Below are positions 7,218-17,013 of a stretch of 44,931 nt of DNA, one piece after another. The translations under genes and the position numbers were made by a program. How positions within the stretch are numbered: the first letter of the stretch is position 1; each line of letters opens with the position of its first letter. The DNA is taken from assembly GCF_001950255.1 (NCBI RefSeq), contig NZ_BDJK01000017.1, forward strand, positions 1 to 44,931. Direction: 5' to 3'. The notes beneath the pieces were generated by a model. It ran no database searches, was not told the DNA's origin, and saw only the letters and a list, made by a program, of their open reading frames with translations. The DNA is from Carboxydothermus pertinax (GTDB lineage: Bacteria; Bacillota; Z-2901; Carboxydothermales; Carboxydothermaceae).

Positions 7218-9707
7218 TTATTCCGCTCCTCGAAAATAATGCCCAGTGGTAAAGCCTTCAGGATAAAGACTTTGTAAAGATTCCATGCTTTTTATCTCCG
7301 GTTCATACCATTCTCCTAATTGATTTAAACGCGTAATTTCCTCTCGCCAAATATTCACCACTTTAGATACCCTATCCGGCTCCTCAAAAGGAAGCTCAAG
7401 TCGTAGATACTCAATTCCCAAAAGCTCAGTAAACTCCGAGAGATTTTTTAAAATGTTTAGTTTTTTATTATTAAAAATATGCATTCGGCAAAATTGGTCA
7501 GTTTTTACAGGGAACCTGACGCCTAATCGATCTTTTAAGTAATAATCCCCAAAATAACATACCCTGCCACAGTTTTTTTCCCGAGTCATGCCTCCCGCAA
7601 CAGCTCCAATGACACAGTATTCACTTACCATTAAAGGTACATCCCCAAAAACTACAGCTTCTTTAGCCATTTCTGCAAATCTTGCCGTTTCCTTAAGCAT
7701 TTTAAAGGAAAGTTCTAGGGATATCGTTGCTCGTTTCAAAGACCAATCGTACAAAACCTCTTCACTCAGGGAATTAAAAACATTAAAAGAATAATCCGCA
7801 GCAAGATTAAATCCCAAGTTTTTAGCATAAGATATAATGCCAGGATTCCCCGCCAGAATCCCTGAAAAGTTGTACCCCTTAGAAATTTCTTGCAAAAACA
7901 ATTCTAATTCGTGGTCCTTAGTAATCCTTGGGGTATGAAGCCATATCTCTTGAGTACCTTTTTGCGCTAAAAATATTTCATCGTACTTATAAGGTTTCTT
8001 AAAAAACCTTTCGCCTGCTAAATAAACAATATCTGCCCCAGCTCGTAAAGCGCTTATGGCTGCTTCAGTACTTCCTACTTTAACCGCAAGTTTAAAAAAG
8101 TTTTGTTTTTGCTTTCTACTTTCCGGAAGGATAAGCTTTTCGCGAATTGGCTTTCTTTTATATTCTTTAATAATCTTATCCGCTAGCTTTTCAATGGCTT
8201 CGCGGCGCAGTTTATTTAGTTCACTTGCGGGAATCATAACCCCCTCTTCTAATCCTTCAGCAACTATTTCATCGATAAAAAAAGGAGTATTCCCAAGGCG
8301 ATTTAGCTGTTCTTGCAAAAATTCCAAGCTTGCCGGTCGTTTGCAAGCAGTTTCTATAACATATTCCGATTCCACCTCAACCCGGTGGCCAAAACCGTCC
8401 GTAATAATTAACCGTAACGGCTCTCCCCGGCGGGCAATCACATCAGCCTTTAATTGGAATTTTTTTATTTCCCGCTCCCGGACAAAGCTTTCCCTTGCCT
8501 CCTCCAGCAATTTACGACTTGATGTTTTAAAAACCCGGTCCTGCCCAGATACCCGCTCTGGAAAGTAAAACTCAACAATGTCACCTTTTTCTGCCCTTTC
8601 TACTTTTTCCTTACCCCGATAAAGGCTCCCAACTTCTACTCCTAATCGTCCACCTTTTTTAACCCAAATTTCTACCCCGTCCCCTTCTTCTAAGCGGTCT
8701 TCTAACTTTACGCGAACCATATTTTTACGTTCATCATACCTTAAAACTCTACCGACAAAAACCCCCCGATTATTGGGGCGATTATAACTCATTAATTCCT
8801 GCCCCGGTTTTCCTAACAGGTAAGAGGTCGAAAAATTCCTATTAAAAATTTCACGTAGCTTTCTATCCTGTTCTTCACTAACATGGAAATTTTGCGGGTC
8901 ATTAAAATAAAAATCTATCAATTCTCGGTAAACTTTAACTACCGTTGCCACATATTCAGGTCGTTTCATACGCCCTTCAATTTTAAACGAATCAACTCCT
9001 GCCTTTATTAAATCGGGCAAATAAGCACTTAAATTGATATCTCTGGTACTTAAAAGATACTCCCCTAAATTTTCACCGATTTCTTTTTCATCTTTAATTA
9101 ATTTATAGGGCAAACGACAGGGTTGAGCACATTTCCCCCTATTGCCACTTCGCTGTCCAATAATACTGCTCATTAAACACTGCCCCGAGTAAGAAATGCA
9201 CAAAGCACCATGGATAAAATGTTCTAACTCAACGCCAGTTTTCTTTTTTATTTCTCTTATTTCCACTAAAGACAATTCTCTCGCTAGGACAACCCTTTTA
9301 ATTCCCAGTTCTTTAATTAACGATATGGCTTTACTGTTATGAAGTGTCATTTGGGTACTGGCATGGATATTGAGGTCTGGAAAGTATTCTCTAATGACTT
9401 TAGCCAATCCCAAATCTTGGACAATAACAGCATCTGCCCCTTCTTTATAAATATTTTGTAAAAACCTAAATACTTCCTTTAGCTCGCTATCGGTTACTAA
9501 TGTATTTAAGGTTATGTAAGCTTTTACTCCCCGTAAATGACAGTAATTGATAGCTTTTACTATTTCTTCATCAGTAAAATTTTCAGAAAAATGTCGGGCA
9601 TTAAAGAATTTACCACCAAAATATACTGCATCGGCCCCATTTTGCACTGCAGCTACTAAATTTTCATAAGCTCCAACTGGTGCTAAAAGTTCTGGCTTTT
9701 TAAACAT
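7218..9707 (-). CDS. peptidase U32 family protein, RlhA/TrhP-like RNA hydroxylation factor
   Basis: Named collagenase-like peptidase in older annotation, but U32 relatives in E. coli (RlhA, TrhP) are needed for 5-hydroxylation of cytidine or uridine in rRNA or tRNA. The 829-residue protein has the U32 core with HASTQMTLHN and the cysteine-rich signature around HGALCISYSGQC and RGKCAQPCRLPY, probably an Fe-S site. A middle domain of the DUF3656 type (about 390-530) follows. A second degenerate U32 half (about 540-829) also carries cysteines. Which RNA it acts on cannot be told from sequence. It starts at ATG 9707 behind a short GGGG stretch. Confidence 0.85.
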   Translation of the reverse strand: MFKKPELLAPVGAYENLVAAVQNGADAVYFGGKFFNARHFSENFTDEEIVKAINYCHLRGVKAYITLNTLVTDSELKEVFRFLQNIYKEGADAVIVQDLGLAKVIREYFPDLNIHASTQMTLHNSKAISLIKELGIKRVVLARELSLVEIREIKKKTGVELEHFIHGALCISYSGQCLMSSIIGQRSGNRGKCAQPCRLPYKLIKDEKEIGENLGEYLLSTRDINLSAYLPDLIKAGVDSFKIEGRMKRPEYVATVVKVYRELIDFYFNDPQNFHVSEEQDRKLREIFNRNFSTSYLLGKPGQELMSYNRPNNRGVFVGRVLRYDERKNMVRVKLEDRLEEGDGVEIWVKKGGRLGVEVGSLYRGKEKVERAEKGDIVEFYFPERVSGQDRVFKTSSRKLLEEARESFVREREIKKFQLKADVIARRGEPLRLIITDGFGHRVEVESEYVIETACKRPASLEFLQEQLNRLGNTPFFIDEIVAEGLEEGVMIPASELNKLRREAIEKLADKIIKEYKRKPIREKLILPESRKQKQNFFKLAVKVGSTEAAISALRAGADIVYLAGERFFKKPYKYDEIFLAQKGTQEIWLHTPRITKDHELELFLQEISKGYNFSGILAGNPGIISYAKNLGFNLAADYSFNVFNSLSEEVLYDWSLKRATISLELSFKMLKETARFAEMAKEAVVFGDVPLMVSEYCVIGAVAGGMTREKNCGRVCYFGDYYLKDRLGVRFPVKTDQFCRMHIFNNKKLNILKNLSEFTELLGIEYLRLELPFEEPDRVSKVVNIWREEITRLNQLGEWYEPEIKSMESLQSLYPEGFTTGHYFRGAE

Positions 9708-9730
9708 TTTTTTACCCCCTAAATAGGTAA

Positions 9731-9756
9731 AAGAGCGTGGTTAATACCACGCTTTT
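9731..9756 (-). terminator. terminator after the Nif3-like gene
   Basis: Minus-strand stem AGCGTGG / CCACGCT (9753..9747 and 9740..9734), extended by A-T and G-T pairs, followed by TCTTTTACC. It separates the zapA-polX-mpg-nif3 genes from the U32 gene, though some read-through is likely. Confidence 0.5.
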
Positions 9757-10705
9757 ATCTTTTAACTCTAATTAAACCAGAGGTTGCAACAACCTTAACC
9801 CCTTTTCCCTCAAGTCTATCCAGCCATAGGTTCATCCCCAAGGAATCACTAGCCATGTGACCGGCGATAACTACATTTATATTATGCTTTTCGGCCTCTT
9901 TTTTATGTTTCTCCGATAAATGCATTGTAACAATAGTACCTACTTCAGTAGTAGAAAGCTTTGAAAACATTTCATCGGAGCCGCTGGTGCCTCCGGTCAT
10001 ATCAACGAAGATTTTACCGCATCTTCTTTCCGGTGCTCCCACTACTATGGTAGGCCCTGCCCCAATTTTGGTAGCTTCTTTATATTCAGGTAACTCCTTT
10101 AAAAAGTCAACAATTTCGCCAACGGTTTCGGGATTTTTCTCAGCAAAATAATTGGTTAAATAAGTAGTAACCAAATTATCCGCAGGGGTATGGACACTCA
10201 TAAAGGCATAACCTAAAAGCCTTGCGGCATCAATTGCCCGGTTGTGGTTTAAAGGCATTAAACCGCGTTTTACCTCCCCGATTCTTGGAGCCATTATCCC
10301 CTCGGCAACATTTATAGGCACCCCAAGCTGGTGTAAGATATCTTCTTGCAAATGCATAACTTCATAAAGCTTGGCAATACCCTGGCCTTCCGGATGATGG
10401 GTAATTATTAAATCAATTTTGGTTCCTTTCTCGGTAAGACGATCGGCCAGTAAAACTTCACCAATTTCCATATCAATACCTACCAACACCGTATTTACTT
10501 CTTGTTCAAAATCCCCCAAATATACCCGGGTATCACTGTAGGGATTGGTCAGTTTTTCTAAATCATACTCCTCTTTTTCCTTTTCCGAAAGTTTTTCATA
10601 TCGCTTTTTTTCTTTTTCTAATGCTTTTAAAACTTGTTCCTTACCCCGGGGGTCGCTTTCTATCCCCATTTCCACCGCCAATTCGTAAATTTCTTTCAGT
10701 TTCAT
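9755..10705 (-). CDS. Nif3-like dinuclear metal centre protein
   Basis: A 316-residue member of the Nif3/YbgI (DUF34) family. The metal-binding HH pair is visible in IITHHPEG, with later ligands in the GGTSGSDEMF and IAGHMASDS regions. An N-terminal charged helical extension of about 60 residues is seen in clostridial versions. The true substrate of the family is unsettled; the label GTP cyclohydrolase 1 type 2 should not be taken as function. It lies 14 nt downstream of mpg behind GGAGTG, in the same operon. Confidence 0.8.
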   Translation of the reverse strand: MKLKEIYELAVEMGIESDPRGKEQVLKALEKEKKRYEKLSEKEKEEYDLEKLTNPYSDTRVYLGDFEQEVNTVLVGIDMEIGEVLLADRLTEKGTKIDLIITHHPEGQGIAKLYEVMHLQEDILHQLGVPINVAEGIMAPRIGEVKRGLMPLNHNRAIDAARLLGYAFMSVHTPADNLVTTYLTNYFAEKNPETVGEIVDFLKELPEYKEATKIGAGPTIVVGAPERRCGKIFVDMTGGTSGSDEMFSKLSTTEVGTIVTMHLSEKHKKEAEKHNINVVIAGHMASDSLGMNLWLDRLEGKGVKVVATSGLIRVKR

Positions 10706-10719
10706 CTTCCCACTCCTTT

Positions 10720-11295
10720 TTATTTTTTTGAAACAAATTTATTGCCCCTTATATAAAACCGATAAGGTAGCTCCTTACCCGCATTTATACCAATTCTCGT
10801 AGTGGTAACAATTTCCTCTGGGGACAAAGGTTCACCTTCCGTAATGTACAACGCCTTACCAAGAGTCAAGTCATGGCCGTTTAACTTTAAATCAATCGCC
10901 ATCCCCTGGGTTAATTTTGCCGGGCCGCGTAATAGTTCCCTCTCCGGTTTATTACCGCGTAATGCTTTTATTACCTCAATCCCACTTATTGGTTCTAAAG
11001 CACGAATTAAAACCGCTTCCGCTCGGCCAACATCACCCGTTACCACATTAAAACAGTAATGCATCCCATAGGTAAAATAAACATAAGCATGTCCAGGTGG
11101 ACCAAACATAGTTTCATTTCTAGGCGTTTTTTTCCTATAAGCATGACAAGCCGGATCGTCCTGGTGGTAAGCTTCCGTTTCCACAATTTTACCTATTAGC
11201 AATTTACCGCTATATTCCCGAACAAGATAGCAATTAAGTAAGTTTTTAGCAACCTCTAAAACATTACCTGCGTAAAATTCTCTTGGTAAAATCAT
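10720..11295 (-). CDS. mpg: 3-methyladenine DNA glycosylase, AAG/MPG family
   Basis: Removes alkylated purines in base excision repair. The family core is clear: LIGKIVETEAYHQDDPACHA, RNETMFGPPGHAYVYFTYG, and the RGPAKLTQGMAID loop. The ATG at 11295 is preferred because GAGGTG lies just before it and the protein then begins MILPREFY, as in homologues. The ORF extends to an ATG at 11337 that has no ribosome binding site. It shares the operon with polX upstream and the Nif3-like gene downstream. Confidence 0.9.
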   Translation of the reverse strand: MILPREFYAGNVLEVAKNLLNCYLVREYSGKLLIGKIVETEAYHQDDPACHAYRKKTPRNETMFGPPGHAYVYFTYGMHYCFNVVTGDVGRAEAVLIRALEPISGIEVIKALRGNKPERELLRGPAKLTQGMAIDLKLNGHDLTLGKALYITEGEPLSPEEIVTTTRIGINAGKELPYRFYIRGNKFVSKK

Positions 11296-11346
11296 AAGCA
11301 CCTCTATTATAATAAAAAACTTAAATAATTTTGGCAATATTATCCT

Positions 11347-12996
11347 TTATTTTCTTAAGAATTTTTTGAGTGACTTTAAGTCTTTCGCATTTAAGACCTC
11401 GTTTTTGGTTAAAAGGGCTTTGCGCGCCACCATAACTCCAAATTGTAAATCATTAGTTAATCGATGAATATCGTGGGCATCAGTGTTAATAGAAATTAGA
11501 ACCCCTTCCTTACGAGCGCGGGCTACATATTCATCTTTTAAATCTAACCGTTCCGGGGAACTATTTATTTCTAGAGCGGTATGGTACTTAGCTGCTTGAT
11601 AAATGATTTCATCGACATTTACGTCATATTGTTCTCGACGTCCCAATAATCTACCGGTAGGATGACCAATAATATCCACATGTTCGTTTTTAATAGCCTC
11701 TATAATTCTTACGGTTTGTTCTTCTCCAGGAAGTTTAAAACCCGTATGAACCGAAGCAACCACAATGTCCAGCTGGGCCAACAGCTTATCCGGCAAGTCT
11801 AATGAACCATCCTTTAAGATATCAACTTCAATTCCTTTTAAGATAGTAATTCCCGATAATTCCTGGTTTAACTTCTCTATTTCCTCGATTTGGGTTAAAA
11901 GTCTTGCTTCATCAAGTCCTTTGGCGACGGTAAGACTTTGGGAATGATCAGTAATAGCAAGATATTCATAGCCGTTATTTTGAGCCGTAATAGCTAATTC
12001 TTTTATGGTACATACCCCATCGCTATGCCGGGAATGAATATGCAAATCCCCCTTGATGTCCGAAAGGGTAAGTAAATCCCGAAGTTCTTTTTCCTGTAGA
12101 AATTCAAAAAGCCCGTCCGCTGTCCTCAATTCCGGTTCTATGAAAGGTAAACCTTTAGTACTAAAAATCATTTCTTCTTCCGCAAAATTATCGTCTAAAA
12201 CCCCAAAGACACTGAGAAAAGTTTCAGGACCAGTAGTACTAAACAATTTATTTCCCCAATTATTTTTTGCACAAAACTCTATTTTAAGCTTAAATCCTTC
12301 AGGAGCTAAAAAGAGAAATCCTTCTTCTTGACTCAACAGGGTGTACCCGAGATTTTCCATAATCTTTACAAATTCGTCTGGGGATTTATTAAAAACTATC
12401 AAAAAGTGATAATAGGGAATTATTTCTTCTTTTAACCTTAAACGACCAGTTACACTTACTTTCTCCACTCCCGGTATGCTTTTGATTATTTCGAGGATCT
12501 CATTTACATTGCGGCTATAAAGGCTTACTGGAATTTTTTCTTGCCATTCCCGAATTGATGCTATCCCTACCAAGATTTGCTGCTCCGTTTTACTACCAAT
12601 TCCAGCAACTTCTTTTAATTTGTGGGCTTTAGCCAGGCTTTCAACCTCATCTAAGGTATTGGGATTAAAACTCCTATAAATAAGTCTTGCCGTTTTTACC
12701 CCTATTCCCGGTATCTTTAACAAATCAAAAATGATTAAAGGAATTTCTTTTTTTAAATTTTCATATTCAGCAATTTTTCCGGTCCGATAATATTCTAAGA
12801 TCTTTTCTCTTAAATTTTTCCCAATTCCCGGCAGTTCCCCCAGACGGTCTTCCATTACATATTTATCCAAATCGTTGGTCTTTTTCAAGACCCGAGCCGC
12901 CTGACGGTAAGCATTGATTTTAAAAATATTCTCTTCTTTATATTCAAGCATAACCGCAAAGTCTTCAAAGATTTTACTAAGTTTTAAATTAATCAT
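11347..12996 (-). CDS. polX: PolX-family protein with intact PHP nuclease but degenerate polymerase site
   Basis: Two N-terminal helix-hairpin-helix blocks (ELPGIGKNLREKI, KIPGIGVKTARLI), a polymerase-beta-like palm, then a PHP domain (about 315-540). The PHP metal ligands look complete: DLHIHSRHSDG, ITDHSQ, GIEVDIL, SVHTGF, IGHPTGR, EINSSP and NTDAHD. In family members the palm carries GS-RR-ET followed by DxD. Here the matching stretch (about 181-198) reads GRLRLKEEIIPYYHFLIV, with no aspartates, and the third catalytic Asp is also absent (FKLKIEF, about 237). I infer a 3'-5' exonuclease or AP-endonuclease role without nucleotide polymerisation. It overlaps zapA by 4 nt. Confidence 0.88.
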   Translation of the reverse strand: MINLKLSKIFEDFAVMLEYKEENIFKINAYRQAARVLKKTNDLDKYVMEDRLGELPGIGKNLREKILEYYRTGKIAEYENLKKEIPLIIFDLLKIPGIGVKTARLIYRSFNPNTLDEVESLAKAHKLKEVAGIGSKTEQQILVGIASIREWQEKIPVSLYSRNVNEILEIIKSIPGVEKVSVTGRLRLKEEIIPYYHFLIVFNKSPDEFVKIMENLGYTLLSQEEGFLFLAPEGFKLKIEFCAKNNWGNKLFSTTGPETFLSVFGVLDDNFAEEEMIFSTKGLPFIEPELRTADGLFEFLQEKELRDLLTLSDIKGDLHIHSRHSDGVCTIKELAITAQNNGYEYLAITDHSQSLTVAKGLDEARLLTQIEEIEKLNQELSGITILKGIEVDILKDGSLDLPDKLLAQLDIVVASVHTGFKLPGEEQTVRIIEAIKNEHVDIIGHPTGRLLGRREQYDVNVDEIIYQAAKYHTALEINSSPERLDLKDEYVARARKEGVLISINTDAHDIHRLTNDLQFGVMVARKALLTKNEVLNAKDLKSLKKFLRK

Positions 12997-13247
12997 TCCC
13001 TGTCCCCACTTTCTTCATTAAGGGCAGCAGCAACTAAGTCATACTTTTGCTTTAAGTCCTTAAGTTCTTTTGCTAAATTTAAACTAAGTAACACGTAATA
13101 CCAATGCCAGGGTAGTTTTGGATATTTCTCCTTTATTTCTTTTAGTTTTTCATCTAAACTGCGAGCAAGTTCTAAAACTTCCCCTTCCGGTAAACTGCCT
13201 TTTAAATAGTATTTTTCCCCGTCTATTTCCACCTCAATTCGATTCAA
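12993..13247 (-). CDS. zapA: cell division protein ZapA
   Basis: An 84-residue ZapA-like protein: N-terminal beta strands (NRIEVEIDGEKYYLKG), then a helix-rich half with LDEKLKEIKEKYPKL and a C-terminal coiled coil. ZapA bundles FtsZ filaments at the division ring. The start codon is TTG at 13247 behind GAGGTGA. The end overlaps polX by ATGA. The zapA-polX pair next to pheT and mutS2 is a common Firmicute arrangement. Confidence 0.85.
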   Translation of the reverse strand: MNRIEVEIDGEKYYLKGSLPEGEVLELARSLDEKLKEIKEKYPKLPWHWYYVLLSLNLAKELKDLKQKYDLVAAALNEESGDRE

Positions 13248-13283
13248 TTTATCACCTCGCTTTTTAGAAAAATCCTTTAAAAA

Positions 13284-13302
13284 TACCCCCCATTTAGGGG
13301 GG
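13284..13302 (-). terminator. terminator of pheST
   Basis: Minus strand: CCCCCC / GGGGGG stem with a 5-nt loop (13302..13286), then TATTTTTAAA. It lies 6 nt after the pheT stop. Confidence 0.8.
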
Positions 13303-13308
13303 ATATTG

Positions 13309-15705
13309 TTAAAAAGTTCTTAAAACGGCACCGGTTTTCTCTTGTAAAGCATTAACAATATAAGCTATTGTATTATTAATTTCTTCATCACTCAAAGTCT
13401 TTTCCATTGAACTAAAGGTTAAAGAAAAAGCAATACTCTTTTTACCTGACCCTAACTTCTCCCCTTCATAAACATCGAAGATATCGATCTCTTTTAAAGT
13501 AGGAATGGCTAAACCTTCAATAACCTCCAGTAAAACCCCTGCCGGAATATCCCGTTCAACCACCAGAGCAATATCCCTCTTAACTTCAGGATAAGGCGAA
13601 AGGGGTGTAAATTTTTTATCTTGTTTTACAACAGTTTTTAGCACATCATAATTTAGCTCAAAAACAATAGGCGAGTTTTTAAATTCAAATTCTCTTTGGA
13701 CAAGAGGATGAAGTTCACCAATAAAACCCACCTCAATGCTCTCTATATAAATCCGGGCAGCCTTTCCTGGATGGAGAAAAGGTAAGTCTTTTGCCGGTAA
13801 AAAGCTATAAAGTTTTATCCCTAAAGCTGTAAAAAAGCTTTCTAATAACCCTTTTACATAATAAAAATCATACTTTTGAGGTTTTCCAAACCAATTTCCA
13901 GGTTTATTCCCAAGAGCGATTCCACCAATAAATTTGGTTTCCAGCGGTAACTCCTCACTACTTTTTTCAAAGACATTACCAATTTCAAAAAGCATTAAAT
14001 TTTCTTGCTGCCGGTTCTCATTCCTTTTAGCAACATCCAATAGGCCTGGAAGCAAAGTTTTTCGCATTACCGACTGTTCAATACTTAGAGGATTTAAGAG
14101 AACTACACTTTTTTCCAGTACCTCATCCACTGAAAGCCCAAGCTTTTTATAAGACTCTGGATTAATAAAACTATAAGTAATCACTTCCTGCAGTCCAAGG
14201 GCTGCTAAAAGATTTTTTACCTTATATTCAAGGTTATATTCCGGGGAGTATCCACTAGTGGTAAGGCCTACCGGCAAAGTATCAGGAAAATTATTATACC
14301 CAAGATAACGGGCAAATTCTTCATAAATATCAGCTTCTAATGCTATATCAGGGCGATAGCTTGGTACTTCAACCAACAGCTTATTATTACCCGGGATAAC
14401 TTTGAAGCCTAACGACTCTAATATTTCTTCAGCTTTTACAAGGTTTAATGATATACCCAGAAACTTTTCCACTTTTTCAAGATTAACTGCAATAACCTTA
14501 GGCTCAAATTTTTTCGGGTAAACATCTTCGAACTTTCCTTGAATAGTTCCTCCTGTCAACTCGCAAATCATTTGCGCCGCTTTAACTAAAGCCCGCTTAA
14601 CTCCTTCAATATCAACATTTTTCTCAAATCGCTGGGAAGCATCGGTCCGTAATCCTAGTTTTCTCGCTGTTTTCCTGACTGATACAGGGTTAAACCAGGC
14701 AGACTCTATTAAAATGGCCTTTGTTTCCAAATCCACTTCTGTATTTTGTCCGCCCATTATTCCCGCTATAGCAACTGGCTTCTCCCGGTCAGCAATAACC
14801 AGCATATCCGGCAATAATTCGCGACTTACACCATCTAAAGTAGTTATTTTTTCTCCGGGTTTTGCGTTTCGTACAATTATTTCAGGCCCACTTAGCTTTT
14901 CAAGGTCAAAAGCATGCAAAGGCTGTCCATACTCCAGTAATATGTAATTGGTAACATCCACAATATTATTAATAGGACGAATCCCTGATTTTCTAAGCTT
15001 TTGTTCAAGCCAAAGGGGGGAAGGCCCCACTTTAACATTAGTAAGAACAATCCCCATATAGCGATGACATAATTCTGGATTGGCAATCGTAATCTTCACC
15101 GGACATTCACTTTCGGACAAAGGTAACTCTGGCTCAAGCAATTTTAACCTATGTCCAGTTAAAGCAGCTACTTCCCGGGCAACCCCCAATACCGATAGAC
15201 AATCCCCCCGGTTGGGGGTTAAATCGAGTTCCAGCAGATAATCATCAAGATCCAAAACTTTTGCGATATTCTCACCCACCGGTACTTCCCGTGGTAAAAT
15301 CATTAAACCCGACTCGACCCCTTTTCTTTCTAAAAGCCCCAACTCTTCTGCCGAAAGCAGCATTCCCTGGGAAATAAATCCCCGAATTTTGCGCTCTTCA
15401 ATTTTTATTCCATTTGGCAATACGGCCCCGGGTAGGGCAAAAGGATACTTCTCCCCAATAAAAGCATTTTTTGCCCCCGTAATAACTTCATAAATACCAG
15501 TTCCAGTTGAAACCTTTACTTTATAAAGTTCCGTTTCAGGAATAGCTTTTACTTCAAGAATTTCTCCTACTACAATTTTCTCAAGCTTTCCTAAATAAGT
15601 TACTTTTTCAACTGCTACCCCTACCGAAGTTAATTTATCTCCAAGCTCTTGGGCTGTAAAGGGTACTTCACAAAATTCTTGAATCCAGTTAAACGATATA
15701 TTCAC
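13309..15705 (-). CDS. pheT: phenylalanyl-tRNA synthetase beta chain
   Basis: About 798 residues, the normal length. Domain order is the N-terminal tRNA-binding (EMAP-like) region with VVGEILEV, the B3/B4 editing region (LDLTPNRGDCLSV), B5 and the core, and a C-terminal anticodon-binding FDX-ACB domain (PYPEVKRDIALVVERDI). I chose GTG at 15705 (protein begins NISFNWIQEF) because GGGAGG overlapping the pheS stop lies 8 nt upstream. The ORF's first GTG at 15714 overlaps that binding site. Translation is coupled to pheS. Confidence 0.95.
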   Translation of the reverse strand: MNISFNWIQEFCEVPFTAQELGDKLTSVGVAVEKVTYLGKLEKIVVGEILEVKAIPETELYKVKVSTGTGIYEVITGAKNAFIGEKYPFALPGAVLPNGIKIEERKIRGFISQGMLLSAEELGLLERKGVESGLMILPREVPVGENIAKVLDLDDYLLELDLTPNRGDCLSVLGVAREVAALTGHRLKLLEPELPLSESECPVKITIANPELCHRYMGIVLTNVKVGPSPLWLEQKLRKSGIRPINNIVDVTNYILLEYGQPLHAFDLEKLSGPEIIVRNAKPGEKITTLDGVSRELLPDMLVIADREKPVAIAGIMGGQNTEVDLETKAILIESAWFNPVSVRKTARKLGLRTDASQRFEKNVDIEGVKRALVKAAQMICELTGGTIQGKFEDVYPKKFEPKVIAVNLEKVEKFLGISLNLVKAEEILESLGFKVIPGNNKLLVEVPSYRPDIALEADIYEEFARYLGYNNFPDTLPVGLTTSGYSPEYNLEYKVKNLLAALGLQEVITYSFINPESYKKLGLSVDEVLEKSVVLLNPLSIEQSVMRKTLLPGLLDVAKRNENRQQENLMLFEIGNVFEKSSEELPLETKFIGGIALGNKPGNWFGKPQKYDFYYVKGLLESFFTALGIKLYSFLPAKDLPFLHPGKAARIYIESIEVGFIGELHPLVQREFEFKNSPIVFELNYDVLKTVVKQDKKFTPLSPYPEVKRDIALVVERDIPAGVLLEVIEGLAIPTLKEIDIFDVYEGEKLGSGKKSIAFSLTFSSMEKTLSDEEINNTIAYIVNALQEKTGAVLRTF

Positions 15706-15719
15706 CGAGCCCACCTCCC

Positions 15720-16736
15720 TTAAAACAATTGCAAGAAACGAAGGTCGTTGTCATAAAAGAGCCTTAAATCATCAATTCCATACAAAAGCATAGCAATCCG
15801 CTCTAAACCCATACCAAAAGCAAATCCTGTAACCTGGCTACTATCATACCCGGCCATTTCCAAAACTCTGGGGTGAACCATCCCTGAGCCTAAAATTTCC
15901 AGCCAGCCAGAACCTTTGCAAACCTTACACCCGACGCCACCACACATTACACATGATATATCCACCTCAGCGCTAGGCTCCGTAAAGGGAAAATAACTTG
16001 GCCTTAGGCGCATTTTTGTTTTAGGCCCAAATAATTCTTTAATGAAAGTTAAAAGAACTCCCTTTAAATCGGAAAAACGAATATTTCTGTCCACCGCAAG
16101 TCCTTCACACTGGGCAAACATGGGCGAATGGGTGGCATCATCATCCCGGCGATATACTTTCCCAGGTGAAATTATCCTAATTGGCAATTTTGGCGCAAAT
16201 TTCTCCATAACCCGTACCTGTACTGGAGAGGTATGAGTTCTTAAGAGTACTTCTTCCGTTATATAAAAAGAATCTTGCATATCCCGGGCGGGATGCTCCT
16301 TGGGTAAATTTAATGCTTCAAAATTATAATAATCTTTTTCAATTTCCGGTCCGGTAGCAACCGCAAAGCCCATCGAAGTAAAAATTTCCACGACCCGGTG
16401 TTGGACGACAGTTAACGGATGAAGTTTGCCTAAAGGTAAAGGAAAACCCGGTAAGGTAACATCAATCGCTTCCTGTTCAAGTTTTTTTGCCAAAGCTTTT
16501 TGGGCCAGCTCCTGTTCTTTTTTCTCCAAATCTTCCTCTATTAATTTTTTTACAGCATTTATTTTTTGTCCCACTTCCGGACGAATATCCGGTGGTAAAT
16601 CTTTTAAACTTTTAAGCGCAAGGGTAACTTCTCCTTTTTTACCCAAAAATTTAACCTTTACCGTCTGTAATTCAGTTAAATTGGAGACTTTATTAACCTC
16701 ATATAAATAAGATTGCCAAAGCTCCTCGGTATTCAA
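15720..16736 (-). CDS. pheS: phenylalanyl-tRNA synthetase alpha chain
   Basis: A 338-residue class II synthetase subunit. An N-terminal coiled coil precedes the catalytic core with motif 2 ([18 protein letters not shown], about 185-205) and motif 3 ([17 protein letters not shown]). The start is TTG at 16736, 7 nt after GGGAGGG. An ATG 7 nt upstream is out of frame. The gene is controlled by the T-box leader ahead of it. Confidence 0.96.
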   Translation of the reverse strand: MNTEELWQSYLYEVNKVSNLTELQTVKVKFLGKKGEVTLALKSLKDLPPDIRPEVGQKINAVKKLIEEDLEKKEQELAQKALAKKLEQEAIDVTLPGFPLPLGKLHPLTVVQHRVVEIFTSMGFAVATGPEIEKDYYNFEALNLPKEHPARDMQDSFYITEEVLLRTHTSPVQVRVMEKFAPKLPIRIISPGKVYRRDDDATHSPMFAQCEGLAVDRNIRFSDLKGVLLTFIKELFGPKTKMRLRPSYFPFTEPSAEVDISCVMCGGVGCKVCKGSGWLEILGSGMVHPRVLEMAGYDSSQVTGFAFGMGLERIAMLLYGIDDLRLFYDNDLRFLQLF

Positions 16737-16754
16737 AATTCATCCCTCCCAGAT

Positions 16755-17012
16755 AAAATTAAAAGCTTCCGCCCTTTTTAGGGACGAAAGCTATCGTTTC
16801 CGCGGTACCACCCTAATTAGCATAAAGCTCCCTCAGTCGAAAGGCAAACACCTTTCGTTCTTTTTAACGGAAGAATCCGTTACCGCCTACTTACCTTTTC
16901 AGCGGAAAGCTCACGGGCGAACTTCAACTGCTCTGCCATAAAAGGGCTTCCAGTCTTATGGCCCTTTCTCCCTGGATGGCAAAGACCTAGCCTACTTCTC
17001 CCGGTCATCGCC
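16755..17012 (-). promoter_or_regulatory. T-box leader sensing tRNA-Phe, with terminator
   Basis: The T-box core AGGGTGGTACCGCGG lies at 16814..16800. It can form the antiterminator or give way to the terminator hairpin 16792..16764 (AGCTTTCGTCCC paired with GGGCGGAAGCT), followed by TTTTAATTTT. In the 5' stem I region, the loop after AGCAGTTGAAG shows TTC at 16921..16919, a phenylalanine codon in specifier position that matches the downstream pheST. Uncharged tRNA-Phe should allow read-through. The leader begins directly after the yqzL-like stop codon. Confidence 0.92.
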
Positions 17013-17013
17013 T

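Noticed and set aside
8056-8568. Plus-strand 170-aa ORF
   Set aside because: Antisense shadow of the U32 gene, Ser/Arg-rich as such shadows usually are.
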